Source: Bradyrhizobium erythrophlei
Lineage (GTDB): Bacteria; Pseudomonadota; Alphaproteobacteria; Rhizobiales; Xanthobacteraceae
Length of the DNA: 64,000 nucleotides
Assembly (NCBI RefSeq): GCF_900129505.1
Contig: NZ_LT670818.1
Coordinates: 9,120,652 to 9,184,651, forward strand
Direction: 5' to 3'
Each line of letters starts with the position of its first letter. The stretch's first letter is position 1. The notes beneath the pieces were generated by a model that was not told the origin of the DNA, ran no database searches, and saw only the letters and a program-made list of their open reading frames with translations. Shown one piece after another: positions 22,224-31,343 of the stretch. The translations under genes were made by a program, and so were the position numbers.

Positions 22224-24662
22224 CTACCCAGGACTTCCATCTGGAGTTTTGCAGCTCGATGATTGCATTTCCTGCCAGATGGCCTTCAGGCGTGGGAGAT
22301 TCTGATTGTGTTCCGCGCCGTTTCCGGATTTTGGATTCTGACTGTCTTCGGTCTGGCGGTGGATTCGGCGCTGCACCAAAGGCGACTCCCACCAACTCAT
22401 CGACAACGGTTTGTCGCCATCGGGCGAGATGCGCAGCTGGATCACGAGCCTGCCGCAATCAGCAATGGAAGTGTGCAGCGCGGTGCGTAATTCGTTGACA
22501 GCCTGCACGCCGTGCGCCGTCCGGACATCGACGACGGTGGTAATCGGAGCGATGACCTCGGTGAGCACTTCTCCAGCGGCAGCAGTCGGGCGTGGCTGGA
22601 CCTGCTGATCGTTGGCGATGTCGTCAGTGGCGTCAAGCTGATCGGCGGGATCATTCGATATCACTATCACGAGCGGCTTGAGTTGCGGAGCGACCGCGTG
22701 CACGGACAAAGCCAATTCCCTGGCGGTAAGCGTGCCGTAGTTCTCGAAATAGCCGCCGTCGACGATGCGATCGACGAGCCTGTAGTCCTGATTGCGGATA
22801 GATCCCGGCGGAGAAATCAGAGGGAAGCGAGCCGAATTCAGTGCGGCCGTGCTCAGGCGGATGTCGTTTTCTTGTGCGCCGCCGTACAGAATTCGCCCTA
22901 AGGTACCCAATCGCTTGCTCCAACCGCCGTCCGTAACCTTCATTTGCAATAGCTGGTGAAAACTGTCGGCTTCCACGAACAGCGGACAGGAGGCGGCCTC
23001 AACAGCCGTCATGCATTTCTTCGGGAGCTTATAGGTCATTGCCAGCGGCGTCGTCAGTATCCTTCGGCCGACAGCTTCCGAGGTGCCGTTGAGGACCAGT
23101 AGCGGGATCCAGTGTCCCGGCTGCGGCCGTAACGAGAGAAACGGACAATCCAGTCCCAGGCCCTGGCAGTCCGACGCTGCGTTCCCGTTCGTCGCGGGTA
23201 CGACATCGCGAAAGCGATTGCGCCAACTATCTTCCAGCACCGCGGCGCGGTCGCGAAAGGCGAAAGGCAGCATATCGTTGAAGGCAAGGCCGAGGAAACC
23301 GGCGGTCAGGAAATCCCCGCTGGTCAGCGCTTCGAGACAATCCCGCCAGTTGTTAACCTTCATACCCCACCACTGGTCGACAGATGTGTTCACGCAAGGT
23401 GGCTTGTCGCCGGCCGATGATGCGGCGTTCAGCGCTGCCGTGACCATCACCGCTCCCATCGATCCGCCCGATACGCCTGAAATCGCGAAGAAGCGGTTGC
23501 GGACGTCCCTGGAGCTCAATCCCTTGACGCCGTAAGGCGCCGCTCCGCTCGTGTCCAGGAAATAGCCGACCATGCTTGCCATCATGAAGCCCGCGCGGCT
23601 CGCTCCACCCGCCGCCGCTACGATGATCGGACGAGGACAACTCACGGCAGGCGTATTTGGGGAGGTCTTTGGATTGCACCCGTTCTCGGTCATCCAAAGG
23701 TCGATCGCATCCTCGATCGGCATGGGTGCGATGTCTTTCGATGCGATACGGCGCACCGCGTGGTTATCGCCGAACACGACGGCTAGAATCGCGATTAACG
23801 CGGCTAGTCCGGTGATCAGTGGCGCGCGGACTTGCCGTCCAATACCTGAAAGGTAAGCCAGAAACGGCAGCCATCCGCCCAGGATGAACGGAATCGCCAT
23901 CGACCGCGGAAACCAGCCAGCGATGCAATCGGCACCTGCCAGGAAGATCACCGCAAAGCCAACAAATACGCCGGCGAGAAGGAGCCGGCCGAAATCGCGG
24001 CTTTCCTCGTCTGCTGACCCGCGCACGCGCCCCGGAGAGACAGCCTGCCAGAAGACTCCAAGTTTGGCGTTAAGCCGCCCGAGCAGGCCTGTAGGCCTGA
24101 AACCGCGGGGCCGCATGAATATCCAGACCAGATATGCGGCAGCGCCGATCGCAACCAGGACTGCCATCGCAATCAGCGCATGCTCAACACGCTGGACGAC
24201 GTCCTGCTCGTCCAGGGTCGGAATGTTCTTGTAGGATCGCCAGATCGCAACTTCAACGGCCAGGAATGTCAGCAGTCCCAAGAGGCGAGGCAGACAGATC
24301 GCTGCACCCCTGAGGCATGGGCTTCCATTCGCAGGCGCCCTGGGATCGCTGTTAACCAGCATGCGGGCAGCATAATGGGTCGGGAGGGCCCAAAGCAGGG
24401 TCAGGACAAGCACCAACAGAATCATCCGTAACCAAGTGCCCGGCGACACGTCGAGAAACTCGGTGAACAGGTCTTGTGCCTGCGGGGTGACACCGAGCAG
24501 GACCCATCCGAGCGCAGTCGTTGTCGTCGGCACGCGGAGAATCCATAAGACAAGTGCGATGCTGAGCATGCATGCCCACCATCGCGGTACCGACGGCGGA
24601 CCGCACGGCTTCACCGCTTCGTCTCGACCTGCCTCGGTCGACAAACGCCCGCTCGTCGTCAT
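22224..24662 (-). CDS. Multipass membrane protein with patatin-like phospholipase/esterase domain
   Basis: An 812-residue protein. The N-terminal about 330 residues hold some six to eight membrane helices. The rest is a patatin-type hydrolase with all three key sites: oxyanion hole GGASRAG near residue 354, nucleophile GVSGGS near residue 400 and catalytic Asp in DGGYFENYG near residue 636. It probably hydrolyses lipid or ester bonds at the membrane face. The ATG at 24662 has AAGGGGG 7-13 nt upstream; an ATG 15 codons earlier (24707), 1 nt after the GMC gene stop, is the alternative. It is the last gene of the seven-gene operon. The C-terminal tail is Ser/Pro-rich. Confidence 0.82.
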   Translation of the reverse strand: MTTSGRLSTEAGRDEAVKPCGPPSVPRWWACMLSIALVLWILRVPTTTTALGWVLLGVTPQAQDLFTEFLDVSPGTWLRMILLVLVLTLLWALPTHYAARMLVNSDPRAPANGSPCLRGAAICLPRLLGLLTFLAVEVAIWRSYKNIPTLDEQDVVQRVEHALIAMAVLVAIGAAAYLVWIFMRPRGFRPTGLLGRLNAKLGVFWQAVSPGRVRGSADEESRDFGRLLLAGVFVGFAVIFLAGADCIAGWFPRSMAIPFILGGWLPFLAYLSGIGRQVRAPLITGLAALIAILAVVFGDNHAVRRIASKDIAPMPIEDAIDLWMTENGCNPKTSPNTPAVSCPRPIIVAAAGGASRAGFMMASMVGYFLDTSGAAPYGVKGLSSRDVRNRFFAISGVSGGSMGAVMVTAALNAASSAGDKPPCVNTSVDQWWGMKVNNWRDCLEALTSGDFLTAGFLGLAFNDMLPFAFRDRAAVLEDSWRNRFRDVVPATNGNAASDCQGLGLDCPFLSLRPQPGHWIPLLVLNGTSEAVGRRILTTPLAMTYKLPKKCMTAVEAASCPLFVEADSFHQLLQMKVTDGGWSKRLGTLGRILYGGAQENDIRLSTAALNSARFPLISPPGSIRNQDYRLVDRIVDGGYFENYGTLTARELALSVHAVAPQLKPLVIVISNDPADQLDATDDIANDQQVQPRPTAAAGEVLTEVIAPITTVVDVRTAHGVQAVNELRTALHTSIADCGRLVIQLRISPDGDKPLSMSWWESPLVQRRIHRQTEDSQNPKSGNGAEHNQNLPRLKAIWQEMQSSSCKTPDGSPG

Positions 24663-24708
24663 GGTGCGTCCCCCTTCGCTACGGCGCCACTTTGGGCGAC
24701 CACTCATT

Positions 24709-26598
24709 TCATCTGTTTACCCGTACGCACTGGCGATTACCCAGAAGAACGTCGGCGGCCTTTTCGGCGACCATGTATACGGCGGTAACGATGAAATAGC
24801 CGGGGATGCGGGGGAAGATGGACGCATCGACGATCCGGAGATTTCGTATGCCGTGGACTCGAAATTCGCTGTCGACCACACCCCCCTGGTCTTCCGGCTT
24901 CATGGCGCAGGTGCCGCAGGCGTGATGGCCCCAGGCATTGTTCTCGACGTGCCACCTCAGTTGATCATCGGTATAGAGATGGCGGCCCGGGACCTCCTCT
25001 TCGGCGACCAGACCCTCCAACGCATCGAACACCTTGCGCCCCACCCTAATTCCGGTGACGACCGCATCGAGATCCATAGCTGCAGCGCAATTGCCCTCTC
25101 CAAAATAGTGAAAGTTGATCAGCGGCCGCTCCAACGGGTCATTGGATCGCAATTGCACGGTGCCTGCGGTGTTGGGCGTGTATGCCTTGAGGACCGTCCA
25201 GGTAAGATAATCGAGCTTCGTGATGCGTTGCGAATAACCCGGATAGTAGCCGCGGAAATCGGCGAGCAGAAAAAAGCAAAAGAGGTCGGGACGCTCTTGG
25301 TCGGTCCGCGACCGGAACATGGCCGATAACAGAAGGCCGTTGCTGGTATAGGCGCCAGTCCGCCACCGTCGCCACTGACGGTATAGCCGATCGGTGGCAG
25401 TGTAAGTCGCTCCACGCAAGGCTTTCCACGGCCGCTTGACCCGATTGACCACGCCGATCTCATATCGGTCCTGAAGGTTTTGGCCGACACCGGGTAACCT
25501 CTTCACCAGAGCGATTCCGTTCCGCGCCAGGTGTTGGGGATCGCCGACCCCCGACAACATCAGGAGCTGCGGGGTGTTGAAGGCGCCGCCGGCCAGGATC
25601 ACCTCTCGGCTCGCCTCGACAAACTTTTCTTCTCCGGCTTCGCCGTGAGGCCGCGCGGCGGCCCGATAGAGCCGCCTCCCCTCACGATAAAAAACCCCGG
25701 AGGCAGTTCGCGAAACAGGATCAATCCTGACGCGGGTGACGAATGCGTTCAACCGTATGGTCAAATTTCCCGGACATCGCCGCTGCACATCCAGCAGGAA
25801 ATCGCGAGGCCCCGCGCGGGCATGGCGCGCGGAAGACATCGGCGTGATGCAGACTGTCGAGGCCTCGGCATCCATGAGTCGCTCGTCATTTGGATCGCCG
25901 AGGCTGCGCGTCAGCCAGCCCCAGCCTTCAACCGCATCCGGCATCAGACTGGCGGCGGCGAGCAGCGCCCTCCACATCATGCGCCGAAGGCGCCAATCCA
26001 GGATCGCGCGCAACGGCAGCGCACATTCAGTCGAGAGCCAGCCACGCCAGCCATGTCCGGTCGGGTTCCAGCCAAAGAGCCGATCGAGCCATCTCAACAC
26101 GAACCACCGGTAACGGCAGCGTTCGAGCCGGCGAAAATAGCGTTGCATGCTGGACGCGCGCCACGACGCGTCTCCGGTTATCTGCCAAATGTGGTTCCAA
26201 TCGGCATTGTTCGGCCGAACGATGATCATCGCGTTGTGGCCGGTACAGCCGCCAAGACCACTCGCGCGCGGATAGAGCACGCCATCGACCGCTTCGCCGT
26301 CCCAGTTCTCGCGGTAGCGCCGATCCTTCTGTTGTTGCGCCGTATTCGCATAGTGGCGCACCCAGAAATTCCAGCTGAGCTCCGAGTTCTCGGAAGCAAA
26401 GGGATGGAAGGCAGGAACCTCATAGTCCTGCCATGCCGGCCGGCTCTTTGGCGATACTTCGTCCGACGGTCTTGCGGGATCATCGCCAGCGTCCAGCACC
26501 AGCACGCGCCGGCCCGCCTCGGCTAATCGCGCAGCCAGCACGCCGCCGCCAGCGCCCGCGCCGACCACAACGTACTCGAAGCTTTCCTCCCCCGTCAC
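24709..26598 (-). CDS. GMC-family FAD oxidoreductase
   Basis: A 629-residue flavoprotein of the glucose-methanol-choline family, which oxidises alcohols or sterols. The FAD-binding motif VVVGAGAGGGVLAARLAEAG is near residue 10, GLGGCTGHNAMIIVRP is the GMC signature near residue 115, and the C-terminus has the active-site block NAWGHHACGTCAMKP and the second FAD segment NLRIVDASIFPRIPGYF. No signal peptide is visible, so folding before Tat-type export with a partner, or a cytoplasmic site, are both possible. The diheme cytochrome genes just upstream are the obvious electron acceptors. It starts 8 nt after the large cytochrome gene. Confidence 0.88.
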   Translation of the reverse strand: MTGEESFEYVVVGAGAGGGVLAARLAEAGRRVLVLDAGDDPARPSDEVSPKSRPAWQDYEVPAFHPFASENSELSWNFWVRHYANTAQQQKDRRYRENWDGEAVDGVLYPRASGLGGCTGHNAMIIVRPNNADWNHIWQITGDASWRASSMQRYFRRLERCRYRWFVLRWLDRLFGWNPTGHGWRGWLSTECALPLRAILDWRLRRMMWRALLAAASLMPDAVEGWGWLTRSLGDPNDERLMDAEASTVCITPMSSARHARAGPRDFLLDVQRRCPGNLTIRLNAFVTRVRIDPVSRTASGVFYREGRRLYRAAARPHGEAGEEKFVEASREVILAGGAFNTPQLLMLSGVGDPQHLARNGIALVKRLPGVGQNLQDRYEIGVVNRVKRPWKALRGATYTATDRLYRQWRRWRTGAYTSNGLLLSAMFRSRTDQERPDLFCFFLLADFRGYYPGYSQRITKLDYLTWTVLKAYTPNTAGTVQLRSNDPLERPLINFHYFGEGNCAAAMDLDAVVTGIRVGRKVFDALEGLVAEEEVPGRHLYTDDQLRWHVENNAWGHHACGTCAMKPEDQGGVVDSEFRVHGIRNLRIVDASIFPRIPGYFIVTAVYMVAEKAADVLLGNRQCVRVNR

Positions 26599-26606
26599 GG
26601 CGCGCC

Positions 26607-29387
26607 TCAGAAATGCTTGAGATAGGCCACAAGTGCTTCCTTATCGTCGGCGGGCAGATCGGTTCCGAAGTAATGGCCGCGATTGACGACATAGTCCGGA
26701 CACTTGCTCAGTCCGACCAGCGCGTCGACCAATCCGGTATCGCGCACGGCAGCCTCGGAGTTGGCCTGGGTTTGCGGATCGGCGAGTTCGACGGGCGAGC
26801 ATTTGCCGCCCATCTTCTTGAAGGCGCTGGCCAACGTCGGCAGCGCCTTCGCGAGGCGCCAATAATGGCCGACCTGTCCGGGCTCGTCGTGATCGGGCAG
26901 CAACTTGGTATTTGTCAGCGCATTGATCGGAAAGTTCTTCGGCAGTGGCCCGAGCGCAATTCCGCCCCTCTCGTCAATTGCCCAGGGCGCGAGCCAGTGC
27001 AGGGAGCCGGACACACGCTGCTCCCATGACGGCATGTAACCCCCTGGGACCATCAGGCAGGCTGGCGCGGTCGTGCGATAGACATAGCCGGGCACGGGGA
27101 TCTGCGTGTGCTTGTCTACGCGTCTCTCCGACGGGTTCAGCATCTGCCGGATCGACCGATCGAACACCTTCATCCTGTTGGCGACACATGGCAGGTATGG
27201 ATCGTCATCGCTGGCGGCCGGGCATCGTTCCGCACTCGAGTAGTCATCATTGCCGGTGTCTTGAGATGCAGGGGCGCGATAGTTGGAATAGTAACTTGCG
27301 TCATCTTCGTGCCCGACCGAGTTGTTCGACAGGAACGGGGCCGTCGACCAGAGGCTGATCAGCGAGGGCGGGCGAAGATAGCCGCGTCCCTTGCCGAGCG
27401 GCCGCAGCGGCATCGACGCGCCCGAGACCGGGTGCTGGACGGTGAGCTCCTTGACCGGCGGCAGGCTCTTGTATGATGACGACGTGAAATTATCCCAGAT
27501 GTCACCGGCCAGACCATTGGTAGCGAGTGGCGTGCAGGCGTTGGTCTGTAACAGGTCGACAGGAACACGGCGCTCGGACGACAGATAATTGCCGTCCAGA
27601 AAGACGTCATGGCCGGACTCGTCGCGCGCCGTGACCAGCTTGACCATCTCCTCCTTGAACGCTTTGGACTGCGTCCATTCCCAATAGCGATCCCAGCACA
27701 CGCGATAATTGGGCCCGTTCCCGCCCCCTGCGCAGATGCCATCGTCAATCCCGGAATTGGCAGGGATTTGCGGAATCCTGCTCGAGTGGCACGCGGCGCA
27801 ATTTTCGCCGAATACGACCTGGCCGCGTTTGACCTTGTCGGAATCGAAGGGATCGAGGAACGCCTTGCCGCCGGGCGCGTCCTTCAGATGGTCGGGACGG
27901 GCCGTGACGAGGAAGAAGATCGCCATATCCGCCGTCCGGTCTTCCGTCGCCTGCCAGTAAACCGACTGCTTCTCCGCATCGCTGATCTTGATCGGCGTGA
28001 TCTTGAGGCCGCCGATGAAGGGACGGAAATGCAGCAGCCATTCCTCGCTGAACAGACCGATGTTCAAATAGACACGGTTGAGCGCACCCAGGGTGCCCAC
28101 GGCATCAGAACCATCCTTCAGCACCCGCATGGTGTGCGACGTTCCCCGCGCGGGATCCCAGAACTGAGCGAGCGCTGCTGTCTGCGGATAGTCCTGCAGC
28201 TGCTTGTTATCCAACTCGCCTCCCTTCAGCTGCTCCGCACCGTGCTCCAGGCTTAATTTCAGACGAGGGATGACACTGTAGACCGCGTTCATGGTCCGCG
28301 GATTGTTCAGATAGTCTGTAGAGACCAGCGAAGTGTCCAGGCTTCCGGGCGGGTTGGTGTGGAACAGCTGGTAGAGGAAGTTGCCCTCATTAGGCGCGGG
28401 CGCATTGTCCTTATCGCGCGGTTTGGTGTTCCAGAAGAAAATTCGATTGACCCAGTAATATTGAGCGCCGGGGTTTGAGGCGAGGTTTTCCCATTCAGGT
28501 TTTTCCGGATTTGCCGGCGGATTGATCGCGCTGGGCCCTACGTGGCAAAACGCACAGGACATGCCGACCCGATAGGGACGGATCAGCTTGGTATTGTTGT
28601 AGTATGACGCGTCGTTGTAGTAGCGCTCCGGGTCCCAATCCGCGCGCGCCTTTTCGTCGAAATCCGGATTTGGAAAGAGCCGCAAACCGAGTACACCGGT
28701 CGGCTCGCCGTAATAGGAGCCGACAGGTACGGTCTTGCCGCGGGCGCCGATGCTGACGCCCGGATATTTGACGGGGTCGGCAAACGGCTCAGCAGCGCAA
28801 TTCGGATCGCGTTGGTCCAACCACAACCCGAACCGCATTGCATCGGCCTCCTTGGCTTCGGTGAAACATGGCTCATTGACAAGCCCAAGCCAGGACCAGC
28901 GATTATGGCGCCCGTAGGCCATGCCCTTGTAGGACGAGACCGTTTTCAGCAGATCAAACGCACCGGCAGTATGACCCGCGGCGTAGTCCCAGAACCGATC
29001 GTTGCCGCCGGTCCAGATGAGCCAGGCGTTCTGACCGAGGCTCGCGCTCTCGCGCACTTTTTCCGGAGGCAGCTTTGCCAACTCGGCGACTTCCATCACC
29101 TCCTTCGGATAGGACGCCCCATCGGCGGGCTTGACCAGAAGCCCCTTGTCCATATGGCTGAAATAGCTGCAATCGGCCGGCTCCTCGCTGCACGGCTTCG
29201 CCACAGCCGGCAGCGACTGCCGGGTCCAATTGGCTGCCTTCGCTTCGTCCGGAATGGTGCCGAATTTCGCGGTCTCCGGTTCGACGATCGCCCTCAGCAG
29301 GAGGACCCCGCCAACAGCAAGCAGTACCGACAGCACCGCCAGCGAGATGACCGTCCATTTGAATATCCGTATCGCGGTGCGTCTCAT
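26607..29387 (-). CDS. Large membrane-anchored diheme c-type cytochrome
   Basis: A 926-residue protein with an uncleaved N-terminal anchor (VISLAVLSVLLAVGGVLLL). It has two haem-attachment motifs, CAFCH near residue 279 and CAACH near residue 530, plus many other cysteines. The C-terminal end GTDLPADDKEALVAYLKHF is shared with the two smaller cytochromes of the cluster (DKDALVxxxKTL), which marks them as one family. It resembles the RoxA-like/diheme peroxidase-like superfamily but is far longer, with extra N-terminal and C-terminal regions. It may be an electron acceptor for the GMC enzyme or an oxygenase itself. The latter is speculative. Confidence 0.8.
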   Translation of the reverse strand: MRRTAIRIFKWTVISLAVLSVLLAVGGVLLLRAIVEPETAKFGTIPDEAKAANWTRQSLPAVAKPCSEEPADCSYFSHMDKGLLVKPADGASYPKEVMEVAELAKLPPEKVRESASLGQNAWLIWTGGNDRFWDYAAGHTAGAFDLLKTVSSYKGMAYGRHNRWSWLGLVNEPCFTEAKEADAMRFGLWLDQRDPNCAAEPFADPVKYPGVSIGARGKTVPVGSYYGEPTGVLGLRLFPNPDFDEKARADWDPERYYNDASYYNNTKLIRPYRVGMSCAFCHVGPSAINPPANPEKPEWENLASNPGAQYYWVNRIFFWNTKPRDKDNAPAPNEGNFLYQLFHTNPPGSLDTSLVSTDYLNNPRTMNAVYSVIPRLKLSLEHGAEQLKGGELDNKQLQDYPQTAALAQFWDPARGTSHTMRVLKDGSDAVGTLGALNRVYLNIGLFSEEWLLHFRPFIGGLKITPIKISDAEKQSVYWQATEDRTADMAIFFLVTARPDHLKDAPGGKAFLDPFDSDKVKRGQVVFGENCAACHSSRIPQIPANSGIDDGICAGGGNGPNYRVCWDRYWEWTQSKAFKEEMVKLVTARDESGHDVFLDGNYLSSERRVPVDLLQTNACTPLATNGLAGDIWDNFTSSSYKSLPPVKELTVQHPVSGASMPLRPLGKGRGYLRPPSLISLWSTAPFLSNNSVGHEDDASYYSNYRAPASQDTGNDDYSSAERCPAASDDDPYLPCVANRMKVFDRSIRQMLNPSERRVDKHTQIPVPGYVYRTTAPACLMVPGGYMPSWEQRVSGSLHWLAPWAIDERGGIALGPLPKNFPINALTNTKLLPDHDEPGQVGHYWRLAKALPTLASAFKKMGGKCSPVELADPQTQANSEAAVRDTGLVDALVGLSKCPDYVVNRGHYFGTDLPADDKEALVAYLKHF

Positions 29388-29412
29388 GGCTGGGTCCCGT
29401 CGATTGGCAAAG

Positions 29413-30906
29413 TCACAAGGTCTTCAGGAAAGCCACCAGCGCATCCTTGTCGCCGGCAGGCAGATCGGTACCGTAGGGATGTCCGTCGTTCGCGTTGCCG
29501 GGAATGGACGTGTCGTAGAGCGTGCCAAAGCGCTCGGCCGGCGTCCCCGCCTGACTGACAAATCCGCCATTGATCGGATCGACCAAGTCATAACCGCGGT
29601 AGAATTTTGGTGCTCGCTCGGACTGGGGCGCCAGGAGATCGCGCAGCGTCGGCACCGAGCCATTGTGCAGATAGGGGCCGCGCAGCCACAATCCGCTCAG
29701 TTCATTGGCCAGGTAACCGTTGGTCTTATGGAATGCGTGGAAGCCCCAATCGTAGCCGCCCTCCCGATAGTTGCTGTAGCGATCCTTCGCAGCTTCGGTC
29801 CACATGTCGATGCGATGACGATCGGTGTCCAGCTCCGTTGCCGAAATGACGGTGCGGAAGCGAGATCCGCCGGGCTCGTGACAGACAGCGCAGCGATCCT
29901 GGTAGACAGCCTTGCCTTTCTCCACCTGCTCCCCATCGACGTGATAGGGATCGTCAGCATTGAGCCTGGCGGAGAATGGCGACGTCGGCGGCTTCTGCAG
30001 CCGGACGAAATCGATGATGGTGTCCAGGGCCGCCGTGGCACCGGCATAACCCTGATAATTCATGCCGTCGCCGATCGCGCCCGCGATTGCGGTTTCCCGC
30101 AGGCTGGTGCTGAGCCCATCCCAGTGCAGCGAATATTCGCGGCTCGGGTCGGTCAAGCCGTCGAGATGCCAGAGCGGCATGATGTCGGAATTCCCGATCG
30201 TGCAATCGTCGGGCAGCTTGAGATTGGAAAACTTGACGGGATTGAACGGGTCGATCCGCCCCGGCCCCCAATCCGGCCGCGGACATCCGGGTCGCGGGTC
30301 CATCCAGGCAAAGCGAGTAGCCTGCTCCTCGAAGCCCTTGCGGACCGCTGGAATCAGCAAATAGCGATACAGCAAGCGCTCGTAGAACGGCATGTCGTAG
30401 ATGGCCGTGATCGCAGCCATGACCCTGTCGGCGGTGAAGCGATCCTTGTTGCGGCCGATCGCGGACAGGAAGCGTATGAAGCCCTGGATATTGACCCGCG
30501 TGCCGGCGCCGGCCGGGACAAAGGTTGCGGGATCATCGGCATGCAGGCGATAGCTGCCCTGGTGACAGAACGCGCAGTTCGGCGCGACCCGCGGGATGAC
30601 GCCGAGTGTCTTCCTGGAGAAACCGACGGGCAGTTCTTCTCCGGCAATCCAATAGACGCCGATCGAGCCGTAGCCGTCCTGGTTGCCCGGCAGATATTCG
30701 GGAAACAGCGTCGGCAACACCCGCCAGATCCAATAGGGAATCCCTTGCGTGCTTTCATTGCCGATCGAGCCGTGGTCGAAGACCTGCAGCGGATCGTTGG
30801 TGGCGGGCTGCGCGACCGGACGCAGCAGGACGAACCACGCGAGCGGGATCGCGATCGCGATCAACGCGAGCAGAACCGCCAGGGATATGGAGACGATCCT
30901 GGTCAT
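29413..30906 (-). CDS. Membrane-anchored diheme c-type cytochrome (RoxA-like)
   Basis: A 497-residue protein with an N-terminal anchor (ISLAVLLALIAIAIPLAWFVLL) and two haem sites, CAFCH near residue 113 and CAVCH near residue 340. The block LSGLWLRGPYLHNGSVPTL is a hallmark of RoxA-type and related diheme cytochromes. It overlaps the 146-residue membrane gene before it by 4 nt and is followed after 25 nt by the larger cytochrome. It should face the periplasm. An electron-transfer role is well supported by the haem sites. A catalytic role, as in RoxA rubber oxygenase, would need the specific active-site residues to be aligned. Confidence 0.8.
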   Translation of the reverse strand: MTRIVSISLAVLLALIAIAIPLAWFVLLRPVAQPATNDPLQVFDHGSIGNESTQGIPYWIWRVLPTLFPEYLPGNQDGYGSIGVYWIAGEELPVGFSRKTLGVIPRVAPNCAFCHQGSYRLHADDPATFVPAGAGTRVNIQGFIRFLSAIGRNKDRFTADRVMAAITAIYDMPFYERLLYRYLLIPAVRKGFEEQATRFAWMDPRPGCPRPDWGPGRIDPFNPVKFSNLKLPDDCTIGNSDIMPLWHLDGLTDPSREYSLHWDGLSTSLRETAIAGAIGDGMNYQGYAGATAALDTIIDFVRLQKPPTSPFSARLNADDPYHVDGEQVEKGKAVYQDRCAVCHEPGGSRFRTVISATELDTDRHRIDMWTEAAKDRYSNYREGGYDWGFHAFHKTNGYLANELSGLWLRGPYLHNGSVPTLRDLLAPQSERAPKFYRGYDLVDPINGGFVSQAGTPAERFGTLYDTSIPGNANDGHPYGTDLPAGDKDALVAFLKTL

Positions 30907-31343
30907 TGGATCATGCCCGACTCGCGGCCCTGTTTCTCAAGCTTCCTGATGCGGATCAGGCAATACAGCGTGGTCGAGCCGATCAGCGCATCGACAAACG
31001 AGATCGCCAGGAAACCGGGAGGCTGCCCGAACAGCACCACGGCGAGGAAGAAAAACGTGGCGCCGAACGTGCGCGAAGGAAAGACTGCAATGCAGGCATT
31101 GGCGCGATAGCGCACGAAATCGACGGCGGCCGGAATGTAAAAGACCGAGATGATCATCAGCAATCCCGCCGACGCGCGTGCCCAGATCAGCTCCTCGAGC
31201 GGAATGTTGAACAGATTGAGGAACCATCGTGGAAAAAACAACATCGGGATGACGAACAACGCGTTCAGGAAAATGCCGAACCACACCAGAATCGTGTGAC
31301 GCAGGATCCACGCGCTCGCCGTACTTTCGACCGAGGTTCTCAT
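30903..31343 (-). CDS. Four-helix membrane protein of unknown function
   Basis: A 146-residue protein with four predicted membrane helices (for example LVWFGIFLNALFVIPMLFF, GLLMIISVFYIPAAVDF, TFFFLAVVLFGQPPGFLAI) and no cofactor motif. It overlaps both neighbouring cytochrome genes by ATGA at each end, so it is translated together with them. It may anchor the cytochromes or pass electrons to the quinone pool, but no haem or Cys motif supports the latter. Confidence 0.7.
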   Translation of the reverse strand: MRTSVESTASAWILRHTILVWFGIFLNALFVIPMLFFPRWFLNLFNIPLEELIWARASAGLLMIISVFYIPAAVDFVRYRANACIAVFPSRTFGATFFFLAVVLFGQPPGFLAISFVDALIGSTTLYCLIRIRKLEKQGRESGMIQ

